Positions 29,153 to 38,301 of a DNA stretch of 64,000 nucleotides are shown here, piece by piece; position 1 is the first letter of the stretch, and every line of letters starts with the position of its first letter. The translations under genes were made by a program, and so were the position numbers. Below the pieces are notes generated by a model. The model did not search any database. It was not told where the DNA came from and was given only the letters and a program-made list of their open reading frames with translations. This DNA comes from Psychromonas algarum (GTDB taxonomy: Bacteria > Pseudomonadota > Gammaproteobacteria > Enterobacterales > Psychromonadaceae): assembly GCF_004376845.1 (NCBI RefSeq), contig NZ_SNUW01000007.1, positions 1 through 64,000 of the forward strand, in the 5' to 3' direction.

Positions 29153-30033
29153 TAAAATAACCAACGCTGTAATGGGTGTTGGTTATTAATGCCAATACTT
29201 CCCCAACGATCAATACTATCCACCACTAAAATATTTTTAAAATCAGGTAACAATTCACGTAAATTTTTAGAAACTTTTCTACTCGTTAACAACCACAAAT
29301 GAGGAGACTCTTTTAATAATGTTTTTAATACTAATTTATCTTGTTCAGTCCACTCTAATTCTGCTTTAAATAAACGTTTCACAACAAATAACTGATTAGC
29401 AGAAGAAAAATCTTCTAATTGTTCAGATAAAAGCACAACTGAATCAATCTCTTTATCAAACAAAACTTGCTGTTGCTGATTAATTAACAAGCGAATATCC
29501 ACTAATAATCGCTGCTGATTTTTTTCAATCAAAGTTGCATATTCAGGCCAAATTTTTTGTAAGTCATCACTTACAATACTTAACATTGTTCCTAGATTAT
29601 TAGGATTCAACCAAGCATAAATCGAACTTTTACCATTATTCAACGTCACTGTAGCCACTCCTTTTGCTAAAGGAGCCAGGGATTGTGAAGCATCAATCTC
29701 GATGAGTTTAATATTTCCCTGACGAGCATAAATAAACAGAGGATCTTGTGGCCATAAAGCCTTTAACGTAATAGCAACAGTCGCTTCTTTACCTGCGTGT
29801 AATGCTTTTTCCGTTCCTTTACTCATATACCAATTATTTAAACGCTCAATACCATAACGTTTTGGTGCCAGATAACTTGTTGTTATAGGGGAACCTTTCA
29901 TTAACTGTGTTGCAATCATATAAGTAACAGGGGCTGTGGTTAAAATATCTTTCGCCCATAGCTGAGTAGGCAATAAAGCAACAATACACAAGAGTAATTT
30001 ATAGAGTCTATTTTTTTGTATCAACGTTTTCAT
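29152..30033 (-). CDS. ZnuA/TroA-like protein lacking the metal-binding histidines
   Basis: This 293-residue protein has a signal peptide (cleavage near LWAKD) and the overall pattern of a cluster A-I metal-binding protein: TAPVTYMIATQLMKG, a helix of about 30 residues, YAWLNPNNLGTMLSIV and a C-terminal lobe ending VVDSIDRWG. At the places where ZnuA-type proteins have histidines (GADPH and DPHVWLDP) it has APKRYG and SIYAWLNP. It is the last gene of the ABC operon, 21 bp after the permease. It may be an accessory protein or bind another ligand. A normal binding protein is encoded upstream. Confidence 0.65.
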   Translation of the reverse strand: MKTLIQKNRLYKLLLCIVALLPTQLWAKDILTTAPVTYMIATQLMKGSPITTSYLAPKRYGIERLNNWYMSKGTEKALHAGKEATVAITLKALWPQDPLFIYARQGNIKLIEIDASQSLAPLAKGVATVTLNNGKSSIYAWLNPNNLGTMLSIVSDDLQKIWPEYATLIEKNQQRLLVDIRLLINQQQQVLFDKEIDSVVLLSEQLEDFSSANQLFVVKRLFKAELEWTEQDKLVLKTLLKESPHLWLLTSRKVSKNLRELLPDFKNILVVDSIDRWGSIGINNQHPLQRWLF

Positions 30034-30054
30034 CCATGACCTTAGTTGCGTTAT

Positions 30055-30933
30055 TTATCTACGCTGCAATATGATGCGATACATTGTCGCGATTAAAAAG
30101 AAAGTGGCTGCAACTAATATAATTGAAGCACCCGATGGGATAGGTAACTTCAACTCCATAGGCAATAATGTACCAATCAAACAACTTAAGGTTGCTAATG
30201 CTGAAGATAACAACACAAAACTGCCCATACTTTTAGTCATTAAACGTGCTGTCGCACCTGGAATTAATAACAAGGCTCCAACTAATACCGCACCAACAAT
30301 TTTAACCGCAGCAATAGTGACTAAGGTGATCATCATGACAAATAAGTAATCATAAAAATGGGTATTATGGCCACGCACTTTCGCAATATCAGGACTAATT
30401 GAAGCCAGTAAAATTCGATTAAAAGTAAACATCAATCCAACTACAATCAAAGTACAACTGATGGCTAGCACTAACAAATCAAAATCAGTAATAGTTAAAA
30501 TCGAACCAAATAAAACATTTTCTAACATGTGAATATTTATTTTGCGCGCAACATACATCAATAGGGCTGCACCACCAGCAAGAGCAACAGCAAGGAAAAC
30601 ACCCACTAAAGTATCATAAGGTACTGCGGTACGATTACGCACAAAGTGCAGCAACAAAGCAAACAGCATACAAAAGCAGAATAAACCAATAATAGGATTT
30701 TCAGGTGGTTCGCCCAATAAAACTCCAATCGCAATACCAGTCAAAGCAGCATGACCAACTGCTTCAGAAAAGAAAGCCAAACGTTTGGCGATGACCAAGG
30801 TGCCTAATCCACCTAATAACGGCCCTACTAATAAAGCAGCAACTAACGCATTAACCATAAAAGCATAAGAAAAACTTTCACTTAACCAACCCGCTTCAGC
30901 ACCTTGACTAGCGACTAAACGTAACCAATCCAT
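30055..30933 (-). CDS. Metal ABC transporter permease (ZnuB/ABC-3 family)
   Basis: The 292 residues have eight or nine hydrophobic helices and ABC-3 signatures: GPLLGGLGTLVIAKRLAFFSEA, GHAALTGIAIGVLLG and KIVGAVLVGALLLIPGATARL. This family forms the inner-membrane channel for zinc, manganese or iron. It overlaps the ATPase gene by one base, so translation is probably coupled. Confidence 0.93.
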   Translation of the reverse strand: MDWLRLVASQGAEAGWLSESFSYAFMVNALVAALLVGPLLGGLGTLVIAKRLAFFSEAVGHAALTGIAIGVLLGEPPENPIIGLFCFCMLFALLLHFVRNRTAVPYDTLVGVFLAVALAGGAALLMYVARKINIHMLENVLFGSILTITDFDLLVLAISCTLIVVGLMFTFNRILLASISPDIAKVRGHNTHFYDYLFVMMITLVTIAAVKIVGAVLVGALLLIPGATARLMTKSMGSFVLLSSALATLSCLIGTLLPMELKLPIPSGASIILVAATFFLIATMYRIILQRR

Positions 30934-31685
30934 TATGCGACCTCATTATTATGTGGGTGAATTTGAGTAGAGTTAAGACAAGACGTCGCTCGGTAATGAT
31001 TAAAAAGTTGTTCTATTTTATGTGCTTTCAATACTTCACTCGCATCGCCACTTTCTAATAATTCACCATTCACTACATGCACAGTGGCTTCTAAACGGCG
31101 TACTGCGCTGATGTCATGATGCACAATAATAATTGTTTTATTTTCTTTCACTAACTCAACAATCAGCGATTCAAAATAACGCACACCTTGATCGTCCATA
31201 CCATTAGTTGGCTCATCTAAAATTAATAGATCAGGGGTATCTAATAAAGCTTGTGCAAACAGAACACGCTGTTGCTCACCTCCTGAAAGTTGCCCCATTC
31301 TTAACATAGCCCGATCAGCCATGCCAACTCTTGCTAACTGCAGTAATGCTTTTGTTTTATGCTTTTTATTAAAGTTAAAAAATAACGGAGAACGGCTTTG
31401 ATTAAGCAAAATAAAATCTAATACGGTTAAAGGTAAACTAGGTTCAAAGGTTGCCTTTTGAGGAACATACCCCACCTTTCCAGGATTTTCTGACCAATGA
31501 ATATTGATACCTCCTTTAAAAGGAGTCAGACCTAACATAGAACGTAAAAGTGAAGTTTTACCACCTCCATTTGGTCCCATGATCACATGGCACTTTCCTG
31601 CATCAAGCGTTAATGAAATATTTTCTAATATACAGTTATTTTCATAACGTAAACTCACACTTTGCAGTGAAATTGAAGGCCCCAT
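30933..31685 (-). CDS. Metal ABC transporter ATPase (ZnuC type)
   Basis: The 250-residue ATPase shows Walker A GPNGGGKTS, the Q-loop VPQK, the signature LSGGEQQRV, Walker B LLILDEPTNGMD and the switch histidine in IIIVHHD. The family energises uptake of zinc, manganese or iron. The start and stop overlap its neighbours by a single base each. Confidence 0.94.
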   Translation of the reverse strand: MGPSISLQSVSLRYENNCILENISLTLDAGKCHVIMGPNGGGKTSLLRSMLGLTPFKGGINIHWSENPGKVGYVPQKATFEPSLPLTVLDFILLNQSRSPLFFNFNKKHKTKALLQLARVGMADRAMLRMGQLSGGEQQRVLFAQALLDTPDLLILDEPTNGMDDQGVRYFESLIVELVKENKTIIIVHHDISAVRRLEATVHVVNGELLESGDASEVLKAHKIEQLFNHYRATSCLNSTQIHPHNNEVA

Positions 31686-32587
31686 TAAACACCTCCTTTT
31701 TGCTGAGCAGTAAATTTCATTGCTTCAACCAAAGTTTGTATATTGTCATGCATTTCTATCTCTACTTTATTGGCTTTGTAGGCTCCATGTGTCATGTGTG
31801 AAAAGCGGTATAATTTAATGCCCGTTTCTTTTTCAATAGTATCAACATAACGATTAGGCATATTTAACTCATAAAATAAGACATCGATATTTGAGTCTCT
31901 AATTTTTTCTATGGTTTCTTGTAATTGACTCGCACTTGGCTCAACACCGTGCGCAGGCTCAATAACAGCTGAAACTTCAACACCAAACTCCTGCAGAATG
32001 TAACCATAAGCATTATGTGTTGTTGCCACTTTCATACCTACTGTATTGATATCACTTAATTCTTGCATTGCTTGATGCTTCATTTTTCTAAATTTCATTG
32101 CATAAGCTCGTGCATTTGCACGATAAAAAGCAGCATTAGGAGGGTCGATTTTCGCCATTTCATTAGCAATGGTATAAACCTTTTGAATAGTAGTAGAGAT
32201 GCCAACAAACGTATGTGGATTAACTACACCATTACCCACTGATTGCCCCATTGCAGGCAATAAAGGAACATCTTTATTCGCTTGAATAACAATCAAATCA
32301 CTACGGTTAGCTGCATCAATTACTTTCAAAGCAAAATCATCATGACCAATACCATTGACCACAATGATATCCATTTTGTTTAAACGACGTAAATCATTCG
32401 CTTGTGGCTGATAGTTATGTGGATTAAACCCCTCATCAACTAAAGGCAATATTTCAACACGATCACCAACAACCGCTTTTACATAACTATAATAAGGTTG
32501 CAAGGTGATCCCAACAATCAACTTATCCGCCAAGCTTGCTGTACTATAAAGTACTAATAACAAACTTAAAAATAGCTTTTTAAACAT
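31685..32587 (-). CDS. Metal ABC transporter substrate-binding protein (ZnuA/TroA family)
   Basis: The 300-residue protein has a signal peptide (cleavage near SLADK) and the cluster A-I fold with three metal-ligand histidines: H57 in GFNPHNYQP, H125 in VNPHTF and H191 in ATTHNAYGY. It lacks the His-rich loop of typical ZnuA. The C-terminal region normally holding a fourth Asp ligand reads instead FSHMTHGAYK, so metal preference (zinc, manganese or iron) cannot be assigned. It delivers metal to the permease encoded downstream. Confidence 0.88.
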   Translation of the reverse strand: MFKKLFLSLLLVLYSTASLADKLIVGITLQPYYSYVKAVVGDRVEILPLVDEGFNPHNYQPQANDLRRLNKMDIIVVNGIGHDDFALKVIDAANRSDLIVIQANKDVPLLPAMGQSVGNGVVNPHTFVGISTTIQKVYTIANEMAKIDPPNAAFYRANARAYAMKFRKMKHQAMQELSDINTVGMKVATTHNAYGYILQEFGVEVSAVIEPAHGVEPSASQLQETIEKIRDSNIDVLFYELNMPNRYVDTIEKETGIKLYRFSHMTHGAYKANKVEIEMHDNIQTLVEAMKFTAQQKGGV

Positions 32588-32623
32588 GGAAAATAATCTC
32601 GTTAGTTAATTGATATATATTTA

Positions 32624-33184
32624 TCAATGTTGATGGTTTGCATGATGATTATCTGACTCAAAAACCACTTGAGTCCAACCAGCTTTAATAAGAAAAGCAG
32701 TATTGAAAGCAAAGCCATCTTCAAGGTTAATAGGTTGCGCTTGCTGCTTAAGGTCAATCCAAATATCAAGTTGCTCATGTTGACTAATTAAAATATAACG
32801 CGCGCTATCATTAGTCGGTTCACTTTGATAAACACCATCGGCCACTTGTACCCAAATATGCTTACCTTGATGCTCCCAGCTTTTGTCTTTGACAAAAGGA
32901 GCAATCCAATCTTGCTCCAATTGATTAACCGATAACCAGGTTTGATTAGCTTGATAAAAATAACGGATCTCTTCATGAGCAAGACGCAATTCTGAGATCA
33001 TAGATAATGGCGGAGGCGTTAAAGAAGTAATTAGAACTTGATGCGGTTCGATAGTTTGATGCTGATGGCCAGTACTATTATAAGGTAATAATATTGCCCC
33101 TAATAAAAGAATAAGGACGCATAAGGCGCTGATCCAAGCACCTTCTTGTCCTTTATTTTCACTCACTACAGCTTGAATTATCAT
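32624..33184 (-). CDS. DUF6162-like membrane-anchored protein with His-rich tail
   Basis: The 186 residues have one N-terminal membrane helix (about 17-35) and a periplasmic domain. Histidines cluster just after the helix (GHQHQTIEPH) and at the very C terminus (NHHANHQH), as expected for a metal-binding accessory protein. I recall this type as DUF6162 next to metal ABC transporters, from memory only. It overlaps the upstream small gene by four bases and precedes the binding-protein gene by 36 bp. Confidence 0.7.
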   Translation of the reverse strand: MIIQAVVSENKGQEGAWISALCVLILLLGAILLPYNSTGHQHQTIEPHQVLITSLTPPPLSMISELRLAHEEIRYFYQANQTWLSVNQLEQDWIAPFVKDKSWEHQGKHIWVQVADGVYQSEPTNDSARYILISQHEQLDIWIDLKQQAQPINLEDGFAFNTAFLIKAGWTQVVFESDNHHANHQH

Positions 33185-33504
33185 TTTTCTGAAATCTCAA
33201 CACTATCAACTTCAACAGGGCTTTCATGACCAGAATCGAAGACAATATAAAACTCATCCGTTGTTTTAGTAAAAGTAGCAATAGAACGATTATCTGTTTG
33301 CACTTTAGCAATTAAATTATCATCGTAATCAAACATATTGATTTGATAATCAACGGCAGTGCTACCATCACTATAACCCGCTTCACATTCGATCATTTCG
33401 CCTTGATACCAACATTGCATCAAAGGAAAATGTGCAAAAGCAAACTGACTAAAAAATAATAGAGGAACGCCACAGGCATTCCTTAATAAGTTAAAATTGC
33501 TCAC
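33181..33504 (-). CDS. Small secreted protein of unknown function in the metal locus
   Basis: This 107-residue protein has a signal peptide ending near FAFAHF. The mature part keeps one pair of cysteines (MQCWYQGEMIECEAGY), probably a disulfide, and is acidic and beta-rich. I do not recognise the family. It overlaps DUF4198 by one base and the DUF6162-like gene by four, so it is translated as part of the operon. A periplasmic accessory role is inferred from context only. Confidence 0.75.
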   Translation of the reverse strand: MSNFNLLRNACGVPLLFFSQFAFAHFPLMQCWYQGEMIECEAGYSDGSTAVDYQINMFDYDDNLIAKVQTDNRSIATFTKTTDEFYIVFDSGHESPVEVDSVEISEK

Positions 33505-34337
33505 TATGGTAATACCGCTTCAAAAGTTAGGTTTACGCTCGCCATCATTTTGTCTGCAAATTGATTATCAACTAATACATCCTGATGTTTTGCAACTAAC
33601 AGGTATCGCCCTGCAATTTCAGGTGTAAAAGTAACAAATCCTTTTTCATCACTAACGACCTTTACTTCTTCTTGTTGATTACGATAAATCATACCTTCAC
33701 GAACGACTTCAACTTCAACACCCGCTTGAGCTTTACCGTTAAAGAAAAGCTGCAAACGAACAGGCTCTTCAGCCACGATATCTGATGGGTGAGTAATTGG
33801 CATTAACTCTAAATACTTACCTTCTAACTCAAATGCCTTGGTATTGGGTTTTCCCACAGTGATATAGCTTTCTACGCGAGTAAACATCACCGCTGTTTCT
33901 ACATCTCTAGACTCTTTTGGTAAAAGGGCAACACGGTCAATTTTATTGGCACGCATTCTCTTAGGAGTATCACGACGCCCTGCTTTAAATCGAGTGAAGT
34001 AACTTGGCTCATTATTGATGGTTACTTTATGTGTGCCTGCTTCAATAAATTCAAAATCGAATACAGATCGGCGTTTACCACGTAATACAAAATTTGGTCG
34101 CTCTTTACGGCCATCAGGCATAATGATTCGCGCATTTTCACTGCCGGCAGGTTTATCAAATACAAAAGTTGCATTAGCAGCCGTCACATCAAAAGTTAAC
34201 CATTCACCTCCTTCTGTTGAAACGGTAAAGTTTGACGGTAATACCCAACGAGTATGTGCGCTTGCAGCACTAGAAAAAGCAGCGCCAGCTAACATAGTGC
34301 AAGCAACGGCTAATACATTGATTTTTTTATTTAACAT
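33504..34337 (-). CDS. DUF4198 periplasmic protein
   Basis: From ATG 34337 (GAGAG upstream) the protein is 277 residues with a signal peptide cleaved near ASAHTRW. The mature part begins AHTRWVLPSNF and has beta-sandwich domains, the last with GKAQAGVEVEVVREG...GFVTFTPEIAGRYLL. This is the DUF4198 family, often coded beside nickel, cobalt or other metal uptake systems. The mature N-terminal histidine is reminiscent of metal sites in such proteins. The ATG further upstream would add four residues. Confidence 0.82.
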   Translation of the reverse strand: MLNKKINVLAVACTMLAGAAFSSAASAHTRWVLPSNFTVSTEGGEWLTFDVTAANATFVFDKPAGSENARIIMPDGRKERPNFVLRGKRRSVFDFEFIEAGTHKVTINNEPSYFTRFKAGRRDTPKRMRANKIDRVALLPKESRDVETAVMFTRVESYITVGKPNTKAFELEGKYLELMPITHPSDIVAEEPVRLQLFFNGKAQAGVEVEVVREGMIYRNQQEEVKVVSDEKGFVTFTPEIAGRYLLVAKHQDVLVDNQFADKMMASVNLTFEAVLP

Positions 34338-34374
34338 TTTGACTCTCAATTAATAATTTTAAACGGACATTATT

Positions 34375-34890
34375 CTATTTAGTTCGATACTTAAGGGTTA
34401 TCAGCCCAGTTTCTTGTGTCGGTTTTAGCTGTTTACTAAAACCATTTTCAAATAGTTGTAGTTTTTGACGTAAAATATTTCGCCCTCCATGCTCACGAAC
34501 AACTTCAATATAAAGCGTGTATTCACCTTGCTCTATACGTTCACCTTGGTCATTCAAACCATCCCAAGTAAAACGGTATTTCCCTGCAGGTCGAGAAGCA
34601 GAAGTCACGGCATCGACTAATTGACGATCATTTCGTCCAACTTTTCTCCACCAGCTGCGTAGATCTTTTAGCCAATCATCCTTACCCACCCAAAGTTGCA
34701 AAGTACGAACTGATTTTTTTTGTTCATTCTCAAGCCAGACCGCAACATAAGGTCTCGCATAACTAGTAGTTTCAATAACCGGCAACTCAAGATGTACATC
34801 CAAAGTGGCATTATCAGGAATTGTTTTAGCCCAGCTTGGTAAAGCAATACAAAGAGCAAACAACAAGTAACTTATATTTTTAATTTTCAT
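34375..34890 (-). CDS. DUF2271 periplasmic protein
   Basis: The 171 residues start with a signal peptide (cleavage near SWAKT), then a single beta-sandwich domain with the DUF2271 patterns YVAVWLENEQ, TLQLWVG, WLKDLRSWW and YRFTWDGLNDQG. The family is typically found with PepSY membrane proteins and TonB-dependent receptors, as here. Its function is unknown. Confidence 0.85.
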   Translation of the reverse strand: MKIKNISYLLFALCIALPSWAKTIPDNATLDVHLELPVIETTSYARPYVAVWLENEQKKSVRTLQLWVGKDDWLKDLRSWWRKVGRNDRQLVDAVTSASRPAGKYRFTWDGLNDQGERIEQGEYTLYIEVVREHGGRNILRQKLQLFENGFSKQLKPTQETGLITLKYRTK

Positions 34891-34955
34891 TTTTTACATT
34901 CTCAATCAGATATCAATGCGATCATTTTCGATGCTGCACTCAACAACAAATAACA

Positions 34956-35609
34956 CTAAGGTACTGCCAAGAAAAAGATCAACAGACTGGCAATAGAACC
35001 CAATGCAGTCCATTTCAGTCCAAGACGAAAACTCTTTTTCTTAGGCACTAACAAACACACTCCAGTTACAACAAAAAACACCATTAACAACGCACTAATA
35101 TCAATAAACCAAGCCCATACCTGACCACTATTTCGCCCTTTATGTAGATCATTTAATACTGCAATAAGCCCATAGTGACTTGTTTCAATTTCAACTTGTC
35201 GACTCACTAAATCGATAAAGACAGTACTGTTATAACCAGGACCTTTGTAATCGAGAGAGATTTCTCCTTCAAGTAACTCTCCATTTTGCACATCACTAAA
35301 CAATTGCAGTTCAGAAGGTTTGCCAGATAAATTTCCTTGAGTAGCTAAGAAGTCCAACAATAATGGTTTCTCTATATTTAGGCGTCCTTCCTCAATATTA
35401 AAAAAGTGAGCAGGCATGATCAGTTCACTGTTTTCAATTTGAGGTTTTTCACTTACAAAGAGTTGAGGACGATTTAAGGTGATCCCTGTTAACGAAAAAA
35501 ACAGTACAACCAACAATAATGACATCGAAACATAGACATGTAAGCGACGAGCCCAAAGCTGTACTTTTTTATTTTTAAGCGAAGTTGTGATGGTATTAGA
35601 CATATTCAT
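34956..35609 (-). CDS. PepSY-associated transmembrane protein
   Basis: The family pattern is an N-terminal WARRLHVYVSM helix followed by a hydrophobic segment, a periplasmic domain of about 120 residues with LLDFLATQG and FIDLVSRQVEIETSHYGLIAVLNDLHKGR, and C-terminal helices (about 165-215). The HxxxxxS and DLHKGR histidines resemble heme-ligand or metal-ligand positions of PepSY-type siderophore reductases. ATG 35609 is the first ATG; TTG 35633 would add eight residues, and ATG 35603 is also possible. A weak Fur-like site lies just upstream. It may reduce or process the imported metal complex; that is inference. Confidence 0.8.
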   Translation of the reverse strand: MNMSNTITTSLKNKKVQLWARRLHVYVSMSLLLVVLFFSLTGITLNRPQLFVSEKPQIENSELIMPAHFFNIEEGRLNIEKPLLLDFLATQGNLSGKPSELQLFSDVQNGELLEGEISLDYKGPGYNSTVFIDLVSRQVEIETSHYGLIAVLNDLHKGRNSGQVWAWFIDISALLMVFFVVTGVCLLVPKKKSFRLGLKWTALGSIASLLIFFLAVP

Positions 35610-35634
35610 TGTGTGGTTAATTTTAAAATGCAAA

Positions 35635-35649
35635 TGTAACTCATTATCA
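35635..35649 (-). promoter_or_regulatory. Weak Fur-like box before the PepSY gene
   Basis: Read on the minus strand, TGATAATGAGTTACA has one perfect half-site of the 7-1-7 Fur motif and three mismatches in the other half. It lies 26 bp upstream of the chosen start. Confidence 0.45.
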
Positions 35650-35699
35650 TTTAAGTTCTAATTAAACTTACATTCTTTACATTTATATCAGGGGTTATA

Positions 35700-35723
35700 A
35701 AACGACTAGTGACCTAGTCGTTT
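35700..35723 (-). terminator. Terminator after the TonB-dependent receptor gene
   Basis: AAACGACTAG and CTAGTCGTTT form a perfect 10-bp stem with a TGAC loop. On the minus strand it is followed by TTTTATAA, so the receptor gene can end here and the downstream genes form a second unit. Confidence 0.8.
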
Positions 35724-35749
35724 CTATTCGTAGTAGTAACTAAAGGTAA

Positions 35750-37879
35750 TTAGTAACGAACTTGTACTGAAGCCATAAAGTTGCGACCTTCACCCAGTAC
35801 AACATTTTGGGCACCATTATTTGTATAGTCATCACTGGTAGAACCACCGCCACCGTAATAACTAGTATCAAAGACATTTTCTACGTTAAAACGAAATACC
35901 ATTTCTAAATTTTGGTCATATTGTAAATGATGAGCAACACCTAGATCGAAACGGGTATAAGCATCTTTTTTGAAGGTATTTGCAGCATCACCAAATCGCT
36001 CACCAACATAAATAGCACCAACATTAAGATCGGTATTATGAGTTACTTGATAACGAGACCAAAGGCTAGCAGATAATTCAGGCACGTCTGCAGGACGATT
36101 ACCTTGGTAGTTTGCATCCTTAGTATATTCAGCATTCAAGTAAGTACCTGTTCCACTTAATGATAAATCAGTAGTTAAATTACCTTGTAATGTTAATTCA
36201 GCACCACGGTGAATACGCTCACCCGCTTGAGTAACTTCGTAGTTACCATTACCTTTATCAACATTGATTGTTGAATTTTCTTCACTAATTTGGAAAATAG
36301 CAGCAGAAGTATATAGACGGTTATCAAACAGTTCCCATTTACTACCTAACTCATAAAGTTTACCGGTAACTGGATCTAATTTAGCCCCATCATTAGTTGC
36401 ATTAGTATCTGAAACATCAGATAAAGGTTCAAAACTTTCAGAGTAAGTTAGATAGATAGAACCATTACTTGCAGGATGATAAATTAGGGCTAATTTAGGT
36501 ACAACCGCATCTAATTTTTCATCTGATTCGCCATTACTTCCTGGTGTCACTTTAAGATCATAACGAAGGCCACCTAAGACTTGCCATTGATCATTAAGTG
36601 TTACCATGTCTTGGATATAGACACCAACTTGTTCATACTCAGTATTAGAGGTTCTAACACTAGCAGTTGTATCAATTTCAGGTGATGCCGTTGGTTGGCC
36701 TGGCGTTGTTGTCGATCCTACTAATGAATACTGAACACGATCATAGCTCTGACCTAACCAGTTACTACCGATTAATAATTGGTGTCCAATACCACCTGTT
36801 TGAAACTCACCAACTAAATCAATATTTGCTGTTCTATAAATCCAGTTGTCACTTCGATCATTACCACCTTGGGTATAAGTGTTAGTTGTTGGGTCATAGG
36901 TTTCTTCTCGCGGATAACTTTCTACATCATGACGCTTAAAGTCTTGGTAATTAAAACCAACATTAAGTGACCAGTTATCACTTAATTGTGCAGCCACATC
37001 AACTCCAATATTCTCAACTTCATTTTCTATATTTGACCACTGAGCATCCCAAATATATTTATCACCAAGTACTGTTTTATCATCTTTAATGTAAGCACCA
37101 GAATCAACGCCGCCATTATCATCTGTACGGTCATAATGAAAAGAAACAGTAATTGCATCATTCAAATCATAATCAACAAATAATCCACCAACAAAACGAT
37201 CCGTAGTAGGAGTAGAACCATCACTATAACTGCGCCATGATTCCATATTTTGTTGTGATAAAACTAAACGACTACGTAATGTTTTAGCTTCATTTAATGA
37301 ACCGCTGATATCAATTGTGCTACGCGTATCATTATTTGAACCAATATCCTGACTGAATACAACGTGAGTTTCTGCAGTTGGTTTTTTAGAAACCATATTG
37401 ATTAAACCACCCGGCGCAGATTGTCCATATAATAAACTTGCTGGCCCTTTTAAAACTTCAACAGATTCTAACAACTCAACAGGCAGACGGTAATGAGCCC
37501 ATTGTTGCTTACCGTCACGTAAAAAACCACTACTGCTCTCTAATTCAAAACCACGTAAAGAAAAACGTTCACGATTACGACTATTACCTCCTGCCGATAC
37601 ACTTGAGTCATTCTTTAAAACTTGGCTTAATGATGTCGCTCGTTGCTCTTCAATTAATTGTTCATCAATGACGGTTACTTGTCCTGGAGTTTCAAGCTGA
37701 GTCATCTCCATACGCATCGAACCAGTATTGGTATCATCTTTATAATTAGCTCGCTCTCCTGTTACAACCATTGTTTGCTCAGGATCCACATCAATACTTG
37801 TTTCTGCAGCATTAACATAAAACATTGATGAAGTTAGTGCTGTCCCTACAAACATTGCCAACTGACTTTTATTAAACAT
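35750..37879 (-). CDS. TonB-dependent siderophore/metallophore receptor
   Basis: The 709-residue outer-membrane receptor has a signal peptide, a TonB-box-like EQTMVVTG near residue 35, a plug domain (about 50-160, with VLKGPASLLYGQSAPGGLINMVSKKP) and a 22-strand barrel ending in the aromatic-terminated VQVRY. The plug and barrel style is that of the siderophore receptor family. It should import an iron- or other metal-chelate complex using TonB energy. A perfect Fur motif lies about 100 bp upstream. No siderophore synthesis genes are in the window, so the ligand may be foreign. Confidence 0.92.
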   Translation of the reverse strand: MFNKSQLAMFVGTALTSSMFYVNAAETSIDVDPEQTMVVTGERANYKDDTNTGSMRMEMTQLETPGQVTVIDEQLIEEQRATSLSQVLKNDSSVSAGGNSRNRERFSLRGFELESSSGFLRDGKQQWAHYRLPVELLESVEVLKGPASLLYGQSAPGGLINMVSKKPTAETHVVFSQDIGSNNDTRSTIDISGSLNEAKTLRSRLVLSQQNMESWRSYSDGSTPTTDRFVGGLFVDYDLNDAITVSFHYDRTDDNGGVDSGAYIKDDKTVLGDKYIWDAQWSNIENEVENIGVDVAAQLSDNWSLNVGFNYQDFKRHDVESYPREETYDPTTNTYTQGGNDRSDNWIYRTANIDLVGEFQTGGIGHQLLIGSNWLGQSYDRVQYSLVGSTTTPGQPTASPEIDTTASVRTSNTEYEQVGVYIQDMVTLNDQWQVLGGLRYDLKVTPGSNGESDEKLDAVVPKLALIYHPASNGSIYLTYSESFEPLSDVSDTNATNDGAKLDPVTGKLYELGSKWELFDNRLYTSAAIFQISEENSTINVDKGNGNYEVTQAGERIHRGAELTLQGNLTTDLSLSGTGTYLNAEYTKDANYQGNRPADVPELSASLWSRYQVTHNTDLNVGAIYVGERFGDAANTFKKDAYTRFDLGVAHHLQYDQNLEMVFRFNVENVFDTSYYGGGGSTSDDYTNNGAQNVVLGEGRNFMASVQVRY

Positions 37880-37975
37880 ATTCCCTTACTCCAAAGCGCT
37901 AATTAATTTTGTATTTTTCTCAATTCCATTTGAGTGATAAATCACATGTATGAATGGAAGAAACAGGAATCTATA

Positions 37976-37990
37976 TGATAATAATTATCA
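37976..37990 (-). promoter_or_regulatory. Fur box upstream of the TonB-dependent receptor
   Basis: TGATAATAATTATCA is a perfect 7-1-7 Fur motif, TGATAAT-N-ATTATCA. It lies 97 bp before the receptor start, in the position of its promoter. Confidence 0.85.
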
Positions 37991-38200
37991 ATAACAACAA
38001 ACTTACATTCTTTACATATAAATATTTATTGTAAAAACTAATTTCAGGAAAAATTTCAATCGTTAAATTTAAGGTAAGCAATTGTTTTAATTTACAAAAT
38101 AAAGTAGTTAAGCAAGTAGTGGGATAAGTGAGTGCAGTCTCATGGAGAGTAATGGGTGTTAACTAAAATTAATTTTAATCGTCATTTTATGAACGATATG

Positions 38201-38269
38201 ATCTAAATTTCACGCAGAAAATATTTAATAGGAGGTGTAAACAGTTGTTCCATTTACGAAATTCATAAG
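38201..38269 (+). repeat. Intergenic repeat, copy A
   Basis: This stretch shares ATCTAA-TTT-ACGC-GAAAA, AGGTGTAAA and ATTTACGAAATT in the same order and similar spacing with 50409-50489. It lacks about 10 bp present in the other copy. It is non-coding and lies between the orphan regulator and the receptor gene. Confidence 0.55.
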
Positions 38270-38301
38270 TAAAAAATGAGTTATTTTGAGCAAGAAATTA
38301 T

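Noticed and set aside
34015-34353. Plus-strand ORF opposite the DUF4198 gene
   Set aside because: The opposite strand encodes a convincing secreted protein in an operon; the plus frame is a shadow.
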